In this document: in pieces, positions 26,038-33,757 of the stretch | Position numbering within the stretch: position 1 is the stretch's first letter | How the letters are laid out: every line of letters begins with the position of its first letter | DNA from: DASUBV01 sp035763085 | GTDB taxonomy: Bacteria; Actinomycetota; Actinomycetes; Streptosporangiales; Streptosporangiaceae | Length of the DNA: 35,991 nt | Direction of reading: 5' to 3' | Assembly (NCBI GenBank): GCA_035763085.1 | Contig: DASUBV010000042.1 | Location: 1-35,991 of the forward strand | The notes under the pieces: generated by a model | The model's input: the letters and a program-made list of their open reading frames with translations, nothing else | What the model was told of the DNA's origin: nothing | Databases searched by the model: none | Translations under genes and position numbers: made by a program

Positions 26038-27738
26038 ATGAGAAAAAACACGATGAAGGTCCTGGCCCTCGCGGCCGTCGCGAGCATGGGCCTGGCTGCC
26101 TGCGGCAGCTCAGGCTCCGGCTCCGGGTCCGGAGGCGGCGGCCAGGCGAGCGGTAAGCCGCTCGTGGTCGAGAGCACCCCGCTGTCCCCGTTCACCGACA
26201 CGTTCAACCCGTTCTCCCAGTCCTCGACTGGCTACGCGATCAACGCGAGCTCCCTGGCTTACGAGCCGCTGTACATCTATAACGTCATGAAGCCCACCCA
26301 GGCACCGATCCCGATGCTGGCTTCGGGAGCGGCCACCTGGTCGGACGGCGGCAAGACGCTCACCGTCCCCATCCGCTCGGGCGTGAAGTGGAGTGACGGC
26401 AAGCCGTTCACCGCGGCCGACGTGGCCTTCACCTTCAACATGATCAAGGCGAACCCGAAGCTGTACACGGCGGGCGCGCCCGTGGTGACCAGTGCCACGG
26501 CCAGCGGGCCGACCTCGGTCACGCTGAAGTTCGCCCAGCCCGAGTACGCGAACCTGTTCTCGATCGGGCAGGTCTACATCGTCCCGCAGCACCTCTGGCA
26601 GTCGGTTTCCGACCCGTCCACCTACGCGGACAAGACCCCGGTCGGCACCGGCCCGTACGTGCTGGACAAGTTCTCCCCGCAGGGCATCCTGATGAAGGCG
26701 AACAGCACGTACTGGAACAAGGCCTCGATCCACGTGCCCGAGGTGTCGTTCCCGTCCTACAACACCAACTTCAACCTGGTGCAGCCCATCGCCACCGGCC
26801 AGATTGACTGGGCCGGCAACTACGTCGCCAACATCAAGCAGGACGTCCTGGCCAAGAGCCCGGAGAACCACACCTACCTGCCCGACGTCCCGTACTTCGC
26901 TGACAACAACGTGGTCGGCCTGGTCTTCAACACGACCAAGAAGCCGCTGAACGACCCGGCCGTGCGCAAGGCCATCAGCCTGGGCATCAACCGCCAGCAG
27001 CTGTCGGTGCAGGGCGAGACCTCCTACGAGCCGCCGGCCACGTCCTCGGGCGGGCTGCTGCTCCCGACCGACAATAACTACCTCGTGCCGTCGCTGGCCA
27101 ACGACCTGCCGGGCACCGGTGACGCGGCCAAGGCCGCCGCCGTCCTGAAGGCCGACGGCTGGGCCAAGACCGGCGGCAAGTGGACCAAGAACGGCCAGAA
27201 GATCAGCTTCTCGATCTCCGACCCTGTCCCCTACAGCGACTACTACACCGACTCCCAGCTCATCTCCCGGCAGCTCAACGCCCAGGGCTTTGACGTCACG
27301 GTGAACGGGATCGGCAACCCGACCACGTGGGCGTCGGACTACGCCAACGGCACGTTCGACACCGCCATCCACTGGAGCAACTCGGGCCCGAACCCCTACT
27401 TCATCTACGACGGCTTCGTGGACAGCACCCTGGCCGCCCCGATCGGCAAGCCGGCCGCGGGCGACAACGGGCGCTTCTCCGACAAGGCCACGCAGCAGGC
27501 CCTGGCTCAGTTCGCCGGCACGGCTGACCCCGCCGTGCAGGCCACGGCGATCAAGAAGCTGCAGACCATCATGTCCGAGCAGGTCCCGGTCGCTCCGCTG
27601 CTGTACGGCGGTGCCTGGTCGGAGACCTCAACGCGGAATTACACCGGGTGGCCCACGGCCGACGATCCGTACATGACGCCGCAGCCGACGGCGCCGTACC
27701 TGGAGTACACGATCCTTCACCTCAAGCCGGTCTCCTGA
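26038..27738 (+). CDS. substrate-binding lipoprotein of the ABC transporter (SBP family 5)
   Basis: This is the extracellular receptor of the importer. The signal peptide (residues 1-21) ends in the lipobox LAAC with Cys22, so it is lipid-anchored to the outside of the membrane; a Gly/Ser spacer follows. The 566-aa size and motifs such as WSDGGKTLTVPIRSGVKWSDG, FTAADVAFTFNMIK and GTGPYVLDKFSPQG are those of the DppA/OppA family. ATG 26038 is preferred: GGAG at 26025-26028 is 9 bases away, against 3 for the ATG at 26032. Family 5 proteins bind peptides, nickel or oligosaccharides. The cluster argues for an oligosaccharide, but the ligand cannot be read from the sequence. Confidence 0.92.
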   Translation: MRKNTMKVLALAAVASMGLAACGSSGSGSGSGGGGQASGKPLVVESTPLSPFTDTFNPFSQSSTGYAINASSLAYEPLYIYNVMKPTQAPIPMLASGAATWSDGGKTLTVPIRSGVKWSDGKPFTAADVAFTFNMIKANPKLYTAGAPVVTSATASGPTSVTLKFAQPEYANLFSIGQVYIVPQHLWQSVSDPSTYADKTPVGTGPYVLDKFSPQGILMKANSTYWNKASIHVPEVSFPSYNTNFNLVQPIATGQIDWAGNYVANIKQDVLAKSPENHTYLPDVPYFADNNVVGLVFNTTKKPLNDPAVRKAISLGINRQQLSVQGETSYEPPATSSGGLLLPTDNNYLVPSLANDLPGTGDAAKAAAVLKADGWAKTGGKWTKNGQKISFSISDPVPYSDYYTDSQLISRQLNAQGFDVTVNGIGNPTTWASDYANGTFDTAIHWSNSGPNPYFIYDGFVDSTLAAPIGKPAAGDNGRFSDKATQQALAQFAGTADPAVQATAIKKLQTIMSEQVPVAPLLYGGAWSETSTRNYTGWPTADDPYMTPQPTAPYLEYTILHLKPVS

Positions 27739-27786
27739 CCGGGCCCGGCCTGATCAAGACCGCGGCGGAAGGACACGCGCACCCCG

Positions 27787-30444
27787 ATGAGCGGCTCAGC
27801 TGAGCAGCAGGCCCCGCCTGGCCGGATCTCCGGCCAGGCGGGGCCTGCCCCCACCGGCCCTGCCCCGACGAGCACACTGACCCTCCCCCACCTCCGTGAA
27901 GAAGCTGCCGACCGGGCGCTGCTCGCCCGGCTGTCGGTGGCCCAGAAGGTGGCGCTGCTGACCGGCGCCGACAGCTGGCGGCTGCCCGGCTGCCCGGCGA
28001 TCGGCCTGCGGCCCATCGTCACCTCCGACGGCCCGGCCGGCGTGCGCGGCGAGACCAAGGACGAGCGCACGCCGTCGGCCAGCCTGCCCTGCCCCTCAGC
28101 GCTGGGCGCCACCTGGGACCCGGACCTGGTCCGCGAGCTGGCTGCGGCCCTCGGCCGGGAGGCGCGCAGCAAGAACGTCGACGTCCTGCTGGCCCCGACC
28201 ATCAACCTGATGCGCACCCCGCTGGGCGGCCGCGGGTTCGAGTGCTTCGCCGAGGACCCGGTGCTGACCGCGGCGCTGGCCGTGGCCTATGTCCGCGGGG
28301 TCCAGGACGCGGGCGTGGCGGCCACGCCCAAGCACCTGGTCGGCAATGACAGCGAGACGCGCCGCTGGGTGTACGACGCGCAGATCGACCCGCACGTGCT
28401 GCGTGAGCTGTACCTGGTTCCGTTCGAGGCCTGCGTGACCGAGGCCGGGGCGCAGCTGGTGATGGCCGCCTACAACTCGGTCAACGGCGTCTCCATGACC
28501 GAGAACGCGCCGCTGCTGCGCGACCTGCTCAAGGGCGAGTGGGGCTTCGACGGCGTCGTCACCTCCGACTGGCAGGCCACCCGCAGCACCACGGCCACCG
28601 CGCTGGCGGGGCTGGACATCTGCATGCCCGGCCCGGACGGGCCGTGGGGTGAGCGGCTGGCCCGCGCGGTCACCGACGGCGAGGTCAGCGAGGACGTGCT
28701 CGATGACAAGGTGCTCCGGGTGCTGCGGCTGGCCCGCCGGGTCGGCGCGCTGGCCGGCGACGGCAGCGCGGGCCCGGGCACAAGCGCGGGCCCGGGCTCG
28801 GGGAGCCGTGCTGTCAACGGCACCGCAGCCGGGCCGCCGGACCTGGTCGGGCCGGACCTGCTGCGCCGGGCGGCGGCAGCCTCGTTCGTGCTGCTGCGCA
28901 ACACGGCGGGCGCGCTGCCGATCGACCCGGCCGCGGTCAGCAGGATCGCGGTGACCGGCCCGAATGCGTTCTGGCCGACCATCCAGGGCGGCGGCAGTGC
29001 CGGGGTCTTCCCCGCCGGTGAGTCCGCGCCCGCCGGCGCCATCGCGGCGGCCCTGGCCGGGACCGGCACCCAGGTACAGGCAGCACCCGGCTGCCAGACC
29101 TGGGAGTCCGTGCCGCCGCCCCCGCACGGCTCGCTGACCGACCCGGACACCGGGCAGACCGGCGTCCGGCTGGAATTCCGCGACGGCGAGGGCGGCCTGA
29201 TCTTCAGCGAGCACCGCGCGTCCTCCGTGCTCACCTGGTGGGACTCGGTCTCGCCGGAGATCGGCTGGGGCAAGAGCGGGCGGATCGTGCTGCGGGCCGG
29301 GTTCCGGGCCGCGCAGTCCGGGCCGCACGCCCTGGGTGCCGCCGGCATCGGCGACCTCACTCTGGAGCTGGATGACAGGCTCCTGGTGGCCGAGACCACC
29401 CCGGTTCCCGAGGACCCGGTCGAGGCGATGACCCGGCCCGGCGAGGTCCGGGCCCGGGCCTGGCTGGAGGCCGGCGCGGAGGTGGCGCTGCGGCTGGAAC
29501 TGCGCCCCGCCGCGGACGGCGCGGGACCGCTGGGCGTGCGGCTGGGCATCGTGCCCGCCGCCGACCCCGAGGCCCTGCTGGCCGAGGCCGCCGCCGCAGC
29601 CGCGGCCGCTGACGCCGCTGTCGTGGTCGTCGGGTCGGCCGAGCTCACCGAGAGCGAGGGCTTCGACCGGGCCACCCTGGCCCTGCCCGGCCTGCAGGAC
29701 GAGCTGATCCGCCGGGTGGCCGCGGTGAACCCGCGCACCATCGTGGTGATCAACGCCGGGATGCCGGTGCTGATGCCCTGGTCGGACCAGGTCCAGGCCA
29801 TCATCTACGCCTGGCTGCCCGGCCAGGCGATGGGCGAGGCGCTGGCCGACGTGCTGCTCGGGGCCGCCGAGCCGTCCGGGCGGCTGCCGGTCACGCTGCC
29901 CGCGGCCGAGGCGGACTGCCCGGTGCTGGCAGCGATCCCCGGCCCGGACGGCAAGCTGCCCTACGCCGAGGGCCTGCTGATCGGCTACCGCGGGTACGAC
30001 GCGGCCGGGACGCAGCCGCGGTACCCGTTCGGCCACGGCCTGGGCTACACCAGCTGGGCGTACGAGTCACTGGCCCGCGGCGGCGACAGGGCAGCCGGCG
30101 GCGAGGTCATAGCCGGCGGCGAGCTCGCGGCCGGGAATGACCTGGAGCTGACGGTGACCATCCGCAACACCGGGGACCGGACCGGCCGCGAGGTCGTCCA
30201 GGCCTACGTCGCCGCCCCGCCTGGCGAGCCCGGCAGGCCCGTGCGGGCACTGGCGGCGTTCGGGTCGGCGGTCGCCGGGCCCGGCGAGGCTGCCCGGGTC
30301 CGGCTGCGGATCCCGGCCCGGGCCTTCGCGCGGTGGGACGAGCAGGCGGGCGCCTGGGCGTGGCCGGCCGGGGCGTTCGAGGTGCACGTGGGCCGGTCGG
30401 CCCGCGACCTGCGGCTGACGGTCCGGGTTCAGCGGACAGCCTGA
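27787..30444 (+). CDS. glycoside hydrolase family 3 beta-glycosidase with PA14-like insert
   Basis: This 885-aa enzyme has no signal peptide, so it should act in the cytoplasm on imported oligosaccharides. The N-terminal barrel has VTSDGPAGVRG, KHLVGNDSE and the nucleophile motif VVTSDWQ (Asp261). The second alpha/beta domain starts near residue 355. A PA14-like beta insert occupies about 445-545, followed by VVVVGSAELTESEGFDR, YAWLPGQAMGEALADVLLG, YPFGHGLGYT and a C-terminal fibronectin-III-like domain. PA14-containing GH3 enzymes include beta-glucosidases acting on short glucans. The start at ATG 27787 has AAGGA 13 bases away, longer than ideal. A perfect 20-bp inverted repeat lies in the first codons. 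It is the last gene of the operon. Confidence 0.9.
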   Translation: MSGSAEQQAPPGRISGQAGPAPTGPAPTSTLTLPHLREEAADRALLARLSVAQKVALLTGADSWRLPGCPAIGLRPIVTSDGPAGVRGETKDERTPSASLPCPSALGATWDPDLVRELAAALGREARSKNVDVLLAPTINLMRTPLGGRGFECFAEDPVLTAALAVAYVRGVQDAGVAATPKHLVGNDSETRRWVYDAQIDPHVLRELYLVPFEACVTEAGAQLVMAAYNSVNGVSMTENAPLLRDLLKGEWGFDGVVTSDWQATRSTTATALAGLDICMPGPDGPWGERLARAVTDGEVSEDVLDDKVLRVLRLARRVGALAGDGSAGPGTSAGPGSGSRAVNGTAAGPPDLVGPDLLRRAAAASFVLLRNTAGALPIDPAAVSRIAVTGPNAFWPTIQGGGSAGVFPAGESAPAGAIAAALAGTGTQVQAAPGCQTWESVPPPPHGSLTDPDTGQTGVRLEFRDGEGGLIFSEHRASSVLTWWDSVSPEIGWGKSGRIVLRAGFRAAQSGPHALGAAGIGDLTLELDDRLLVAETTPVPEDPVEAMTRPGEVRARAWLEAGAEVALRLELRPAADGAGPLGVRLGIVPAADPEALLAEAAAAAAAADAAVVVVGSAELTESEGFDRATLALPGLQDELIRRVAAVNPRTIVVINAGMPVLMPWSDQVQAIIYAWLPGQAMGEALADVLLGAAEPSGRLPVTLPAAEADCPVLAAIPGPDGKLPYAEGLLIGYRGYDAAGTQPRYPFGHGLGYTSWAYESLARGGDRAAGGEVIAGGELAAGNDLELTVTIRNTGDRTGREVVQAYVAAPPGEPGRPVRALAAFGSAVAGPGEAARVRLRIPARAFARWDEQAGAWAWPAGAFEVHVGRSARDLRLTVRVQRTA
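27807..27848 (+). repeat. perfect 20-bp inverted repeat with 2-base centre inside the 5' end of the GH3 gene
   Basis: Bases 27807-27826 are the exact reverse complement of 27829-27848, with only TC between. As RNA this would be a very stable hairpin starting 20 bases after the GH3 start codon and 69 bases after the binding-protein stop. It may act as an attenuator, a translation brake or a partial terminator. Confidence 0.75.
28765..28800 (+). repeat. 18-bp tandem repeat in the GH3 gene
   Basis: AGCGCGGGCCCGGGC plus three bases is repeated (28765-28782 and 28783-28800), encoding SAGPGT then SAGPGS. It falls in the flexible link between the GH3 barrel and the second domain. Confidence 0.8.
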
Positions 30445-30453
30445 CCGTCAGCC

Positions 30454-30479
30454 GGCCCGGCCGGGGAACCGGCCGGGCC
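30454..30479. terminator. terminator hairpin after the GH3 gene
   Basis: GGCCCGGCCGG (30454-30464) and CCGGCCGGGCC (30469-30479) form a perfect 11-bp stem with a GGAA loop, 9 bases after the GH3 stop and 2 bases before the convergent VOC gene stop. It probably works in both directions; there is no T-tract. Confidence 0.75.
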
Positions 30480-30481
30480 CG

Positions 30482-31168
30482 TCAGGGAGCAGGCGGGGCC
30501 CCGGATGCGGACGGGGCCCCGCCACCTGCCCGCGGCCCGGCTCCCGCCGCATCGCCCTGATCCGCGCCCGCCCCGGCGCTGCCCGGCCGGGCTGGACCTG
30601 GCCGGCCGGGATCCGGCGGGGCCGGGCTGCCCGGCGAGGTGCCCCCGGATGCTGGTCTCGCTGGCTCCGCGCTGGCCTGCCCGGCACTGGCCTGCCCGGC
30701 GCTCGCTGGCTCCGCGCTCGCCGGCACCTTGCCTCCGGCCGCCGCGGGCTCGGGCAGCTCGTCCTCCCCCGGCGCCACCAGCTCGGCCTCGTAGCCGTCG
30801 ACGTTCTCCAGGTAGGCGGCATAATGCCCCTTGCCGCCGGCATACGGATGCTGGTCGGCGAACATCAGCCGCCAGCCGTGCCCCGCCGCTGCGGCGGCTA
30901 GCTCGTCAGCCCGCGCCCGGCTCTCCACGTGGAAGGCCAGGTGGTTAAGGCCGGGGCGGCAGCGATCGTGCCGGGTCGCCGTCCGCGCCGGCGACTGCTC
31001 GAACACGATGTAGGTCGATCCCGATCGCCAGCTCCGGCCGCCGGGCCAGTCCTGGAAGAGGTCATAACCGAGCTCGCCGAGCAGCCAGCCCCAGGTGGCC
31101 GTGGCGCGGTCCAGATTCGGGACCCACACCTCGACGTGATGCAAAGTTCCATGACGTGCCTGATCCAC
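30482..31168 (-). CDS. VOC (glyoxalase/bleomycin-resistance-like) domain protein with long disordered tail
   Basis: The first ~125 residues are a vicinal-oxygen-chelate domain: LHHVEVWVPNLDRATATW, then GLNHLAFHVESRARADEL, then YAAYLENVDGYEAELVAP, the usual His/His/Glu positions for a metal site. The remaining ~100 residues are Ala/Gly/Pro/Ser repeats (AEPASAGQASAGQASAEPARP) with no fold. The GTG at 31168 is chosen because the VOC domain starts there and AGGATAGG lies just upstream; a longer start at 31282 would overlap the GlxA-like gene. It is 61 bases downstream of the GlxA-like regulator on the same strand. VOC proteins range from resistance factors to dioxygenases; the function here is unknown. 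Confidence 0.78.
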   Translation of the reverse strand: MDQARHGTLHHVEVWVPNLDRATATWGWLLGELGYDLFQDWPGGRSWRSGSTYIVFEQSPARTATRHDRCRPGLNHLAFHVESRARADELAAAAAGHGWRLMFADQHPYAGGKGHYAAYLENVDGYEAELVAPGEDELPEPAAAGGKVPASAEPASAGQASAGQASAEPARPASGGTSPGSPAPPDPGRPGPARPGSAGAGADQGDAAGAGPRAGGGAPSASGAPPAP

Positions 31169-31229
31169 GGACCTATCCTGCCTGGTCAGGGCCCGTCGTA
31201 CGCGGAGAAACGCCTGTATGGTACTGGTA

Positions 31230-32237
31230 TTACGGTATTTTTTCCGAGTCGGCACCCGAGTCCGCAGTAACTGTCTGATCACGGAACGTCCGCCGGTACG
31301 CCAGCGGTGTCGTTGACCGCCAGGACCGGAAGTGATGTCGCAGCGCAGTCGCGTTGCCGAAGCCCGCCCGGTCGGCCACCTCGTCCACCGTGAGGTCGGT
31401 TTCCTCCAGCAGCTGCTGCGCCAGCAGGATCCGCTGCCCGGTCAGCCAGCGCTGCGGCGTCGTCCCCGTCTCCTGGACAAAGCGCCGGGCAAATGTCCGC
31501 GCCGACATCAGCGCGCGGGCGGCCAGCTGATCCACCGTCACGGCCTCGCCGAGGTGATCGTTCATCCAGGTCAGGATGTCCCGCATGGTGTCACACTCGG
31601 GCTCGCCCAGCGGCCGCTCGACGTACTGCGCCTGACCGCCGTCCCGGTGCGGCGGTACCACCATCCGCCGGGCGATCCCGTTGGCCACCCGGCTGCCCTG
31701 CTCGCGGCGGACCAGGTACAGGCAGGCGTCGATGCCCGCGGCGGTGCCGGCGCTGGTGATCACCGGGTCGTCGTCGACGTACAGGACCGCGGGGTCCAGC
31801 TTGGCGTCGGGGAACAGCCGGGCGAACTGCGGCACGTGCCGCCAGTGCGTGGTGCAGCGCCGGCCATCCAGCAGCCCCGCGGCGCCCAGCACGTACGCGC
31901 CGGTGCAGACACTCATCAGCTGCGTCCCGCGGGCCGCGCAGTCCCGCAGCGCCGCCAGCAGCGGCTCCGGATAGCTGACCGGCGCCCGCCTGACCCGCGC
32001 ATGCGAGACAGCCGTCACGACCACCAGGTCGGCGCCGGCCAGCTGGCTCAGGTCGTGCGGGATGTCGACGGTGAAGCCGCTCACCGATCGCAGCGGGCCG
32101 GGCTCGCCGGCCACCAGGCGGAAGTTGTAGGCCGGCAGGCCGTCGTCGCTGCGGTCGGTCCCGAACACCTCGCACAAGACCCCGAGCTCGAAGGCCGTGA
32201 ACGAGTCGAGGACGACGACCGCGACATTTTCCAGCAT
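31230..32237 (-). CDS. GlxA-family transcriptional regulator (DJ-1/PfpI plus AraC domain)
   Basis: A 335-aa fusion. Residues of about 1-185 form a DJ-1/PfpI-like domain (VAVVVLDSFTAFELGVLCEVFG, with the nucleophile-elbow-like SVCTGAYVLGAAGLLDG and TTHW). Residues of about 215-320 form an AraC-type pair of helix-turn-helices (TVDQLAARALMSARTFARRF and DLTVDEVADRAGFGNATALRHHF). This is the architecture of GlxA, AdpA and similar regulators. AdpA itself is larger and best known from Streptomyces development; this protein is closer to the shorter GlxA type. The ATG lies inside a 17-bp palindrome. It is probably cotranscribed with the VOC gene. Confidence 0.9.
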   Translation of the reverse strand: MLENVAVVVLDSFTAFELGVLCEVFGTDRSDDGLPAYNFRLVAGEPGPLRSVSGFTVDIPHDLSQLAGADLVVVTAVSHARVRRAPVSYPEPLLAALRDCAARGTQLMSVCTGAYVLGAAGLLDGRRCTTHWRHVPQFARLFPDAKLDPAVLYVDDDPVITSAGTAAGIDACLYLVRREQGSRVANGIARRMVVPPHRDGGQAQYVERPLGEPECDTMRDILTWMNDHLGEAVTVDQLAARALMSARTFARRFVQETGTTPQRWLTGQRILLAQQLLEETDLTVDEVADRAGFGNATALRHHFRSWRSTTPLAYRRTFRDQTVTADSGADSEKIP

Positions 32238-32250
32238 GCTGCCAGCATGC
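32234..32250. promoter_or_regulatory. palindrome over the GlxA-like start codon
   Basis: GCATGCTG (32234-32241) and CAGCATGC (32243-32250) are exact inverted copies around one base and cover the start codon of the regulator gene. A second spaced inverted pair (GTGGCAG 32259-32265, CTGCCAC 32289-32295) lies in the same 94-base divergent gap. They are candidate autoregulatory sites. Confidence 0.4.
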
Positions 32251-32331
32251 CGGAGGCGGTGGCAGGATGTCTATGTCTATGGGCAGAACTGCCACTGTTG
32301 GAGGTCTCCCGATCGGGGCAAGACTAGGGCC

Positions 32332-32613
32332 ATGAACAGCCCAGACTCGAAATTCTCGGTCCTGCGGGGCGTGAAGCGAGTGGCCCTCAGGATCGCTGCC
32401 ATCTTCCGCGAGTGCCATCAGGCGCAGCTCCGGATGACGATGCTGCGCACGGCTCCGGACCGCTACGCGCCCCGGCCGGGCAAGGCGCCCGACACCTACG
32501 CCGAGTTCCTGTTCCGCACCTCGGGCACGCTGCTGCACGAGCCGCCGGCGCAGGCCCGCCCGGCCAAGTCGATCCGGTCCCGGTTACCGGCAGCGGGCCA
32601 GCCCCGCCGGTGA
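32332..32613 (+). CDS. small hypothetical protein
   Basis: A 93-aa basic protein from ATG 32332. The N-terminal half is an amphipathic helix-rich stretch (SVLRGVKRVALRIAAIFREC), followed by a more distinctive segment APDTYAEFLFRTSGTLLHEP and a Pro/Ala/Arg tail. It resembles short uncharacterised actinobacterial proteins carrying a TYAEFLFRTSG stretch, but I cannot assign a function. There is no good Shine-Dalgarno. It is divergent from the GlxA-like gene and overlaps the next small frame by GTGA. Confidence 0.6.
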   Translation: MNSPDSKFSVLRGVKRVALRIAAIFRECHQAQLRMTMLRTAPDRYAPRPGKAPDTYAEFLFRTSGTLLHEPPAQARPAKSIRSRLPAAGQPRR

Positions 32614-32768
32614 GCCTGGCCCCGGAGGCCGCGCAGGGACTGCGGCCCGGCGGCCGGATCGTACTGCCGGACGCCGCGCAGGCCCGCGCCCGCAGGGAAG
32701 CCGGCCAGATCCACGGCCGCCTCCTGCTCCGGCCTGAGCGCGCACGCCTCAGCCCGGGCAGCAGCTGA
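32610..32768 (+). CDS. very small ORF translationally coupled to the preceding gene
   Basis: A 52-aa frame beginning with the GTG that overlaps the previous stop as GTGA. The product is basic, with LRPGGRIVLPDAAQARARREAG and no recognisable domain. The only support is the coupled start and sensible codon use, so it may be spurious. Confidence 0.35.
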   Translation: MSLAPEAAQGLRPGGRIVLPDAAQARARREAGQIHGRLLLRPERARLSPGSS

Positions 32769-32795
32769 GACCTTCCTGGAACTGACTGCTCCGCC

Positions 32796-33129
32796 ATGGT
32801 GTCAGGACCCGCTGGCAGCCTGGTGGTAGGAGCGCCCAGCCGGTCTATGAGGCTGATCCGGACGACCCGATCGAGATCCTGAGGGTGCTGCCCGCCCGGC
32901 TTCATGACCAGTTCCTCCGCGAGTATTACGCTGCGGCAGCCCTGGCAGCTCGCCAGGCTGGCGGTTACCGGCAGCTCCACGACGTGCTGCGCCGCTGGCG
33001 GCTGCCGCCCACTCCGATCCGGGCTTCGCCGACCGCCTCGCCGCAGTTCGCGAAGCGGCCCAGACCAGAAATCTCGCGGGCTCAGTGCCGATCGAGGACG
33101 TCGTGCCCGACTGGCACCACCGCAGGTGA
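32796..33129 (+). pseudogene. DUF6247 family protein, frameshifted
   Basis: The DUF6247-like sequence is split between frames. One frame (from about 32843) reads VYEADPDDPIEILRVLPARL, then HDQFLREYYAAAALAARQ, then GYRQLHDVLRRWR. After a -1 shift near 33001 the next frame continues AAAHSDPGFADRLAAVREAAQ, then SVPIEDVVPDWHHRR and a stop at 33127-33129. The first frame has no ATG before the conserved part; an ATG at 32796 is in a third frame, so the 5' end is damaged too. Such small actinobacterial genes have unknown function and often sit beside toxin-like partners, none of which I see here. A sequencing error is the alternative at each shift. Confidence 0.75.
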
Positions 33130-33156
33130 GTGACGGCGTTACCGGCTGGCTCCCGG

Positions 33157-33564
33157 TCAGCCGAGGGTGGTGATCAGCTCCTGGCAAGCCTGCTCGCAAC
33201 GCCGGCAGGCCTGCGCGCAGACCCGGCAGTGCTCGTGCATCCGGGCATGGTGGCCGCACTCATCGGCACACGACCGGCAGGCGGTCGCGCAGGCCTGGAG
33301 GATGGCGCGGGTGAGGTTGGCGTCGTAGCCGGTGTGCCGGGACAGCACCCGGCCTGTGGTGTCGCAGATGTCGGAACAGTCCAGGCAGGTGCGGATGCAC
33401 TTGACCAGGTCAGCGACTCCGGCCTCGCTCAGGCACGCGTCGGCGCAGGCGGTACAGGTCTGGGAGCAGTCGAAGCACTCGGCGATGCACCGGGCCAGTG
33501 CTGCGCGGTCGACGTCGCCGAGGTCGGCCGGGTAGGTGCGCAGCATCTCCTCTGCGTGGGTCAT
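33157..33564 (-). CDS. four-helix-bundle copper-storage (Csp-like) protein
   Basis: A 135-aa soluble protein with 19 cysteines, nearly all in CxxxC or CxxC spacing along predicted helices (ARCIAECFDCSQTCTACADAC, KCIRTCLDCSDIC, QACATACRSCADEC, HCRVCAQACRRCEQAC), plus several His. This is the pattern of bacterial copper-storage proteins, which bind many Cu(I) ions inside a four-helix bundle and tetramerise. There is no signal peptide, so it is the cytosolic (Csp3-like) kind. A start with SD is visible at 33564 (GGGAGG upstream on the minus strand). No copper ATPase, chaperone or CsoR gene is in the window. It is divergent from the small HTH gene. Confidence 0.9.
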   Translation of the reverse strand: MTHAEEMLRTYPADLGDVDRAALARCIAECFDCSQTCTACADACLSEAGVADLVKCIRTCLDCSDICDTTGRVLSRHTGYDANLTRAILQACATACRSCADECGHHARMHEHCRVCAQACRRCEQACQELITTLG

Positions 33565-33630
33565 CGCGACCTCCCATCATCGATGCTCAGTGTTCTTGAG
33601 CAGTACCCATTCCGCGGGCATGAGCCACCG

Positions 33631-33690
33631 CGCTGAGGCGGCTTCTTGCGGCGCAGCACGCCGAGCTGGGAGCCTCAGCGGCGCAGCACG
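33631..33690. repeat. interleaved inverted and direct repeats in the Csp/HTH divergent region
   Basis: CGCTGAGGC (33631-33639) is the exact reverse complement of GCCTCAGCG (33672-33680). The 13-mer GCGGCGCAGCACG occurs at 33648-33660 and again at 33678-33690, 30 bases apart, each followed by a near-identical CGAGC. They may be binding sites or a folded leader; no regulator is known. Confidence 0.6.
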
Positions 33691-33704
33691 ACGAGCCACG
33701 CTAC

Positions 33705-33733
33705 TTGACACTCAACGACAAGTACTTGACAAT
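33705..33733 (+). promoter_or_regulatory. near-consensus promoter of the small HTH gene
   Basis: A perfect -35 TTGACA (33705-33710) and GACAAT (33728-33733) are spaced by 17 bases. The start of transcription would be about 33740, some 18 bases before the ATG, after an AAAAGGGGG ribosome site. A promoter this close to consensus is rare in this GC-rich sequence. Confidence 0.6.
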
Positions 33734-33743
33734 ACTTGTCAAG
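33725..33743. promoter_or_regulatory. palindromic operator over the HTH-gene promoter
   Basis: CTTGACAA (33725-33732) and TTGTCAAG (33736-33743) are perfect inverted copies around TAC, covering the -10 and start region. TACTTG recurs at 33702, 33723 and 33733, that is 21 and 10 bases apart, on one face of the helix. Autoregulation by the downstream HTH protein is the simplest reading. Confidence 0.65.
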
Positions 33744-33757
33744 AAAAGGGGGCGGAA

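Noticed and set aside
28096..30036. Long antisense frames within the GH3 gene
   Set aside because: No family motifs; the plus strand encodes a complete GH3 enzyme.
31230..32237. The GlxA-like gene as the developmental regulator adpA
   Set aside because: Length and context do not support it, and adpA identity would need a search; only the DJ-1/AraC architecture is certain.
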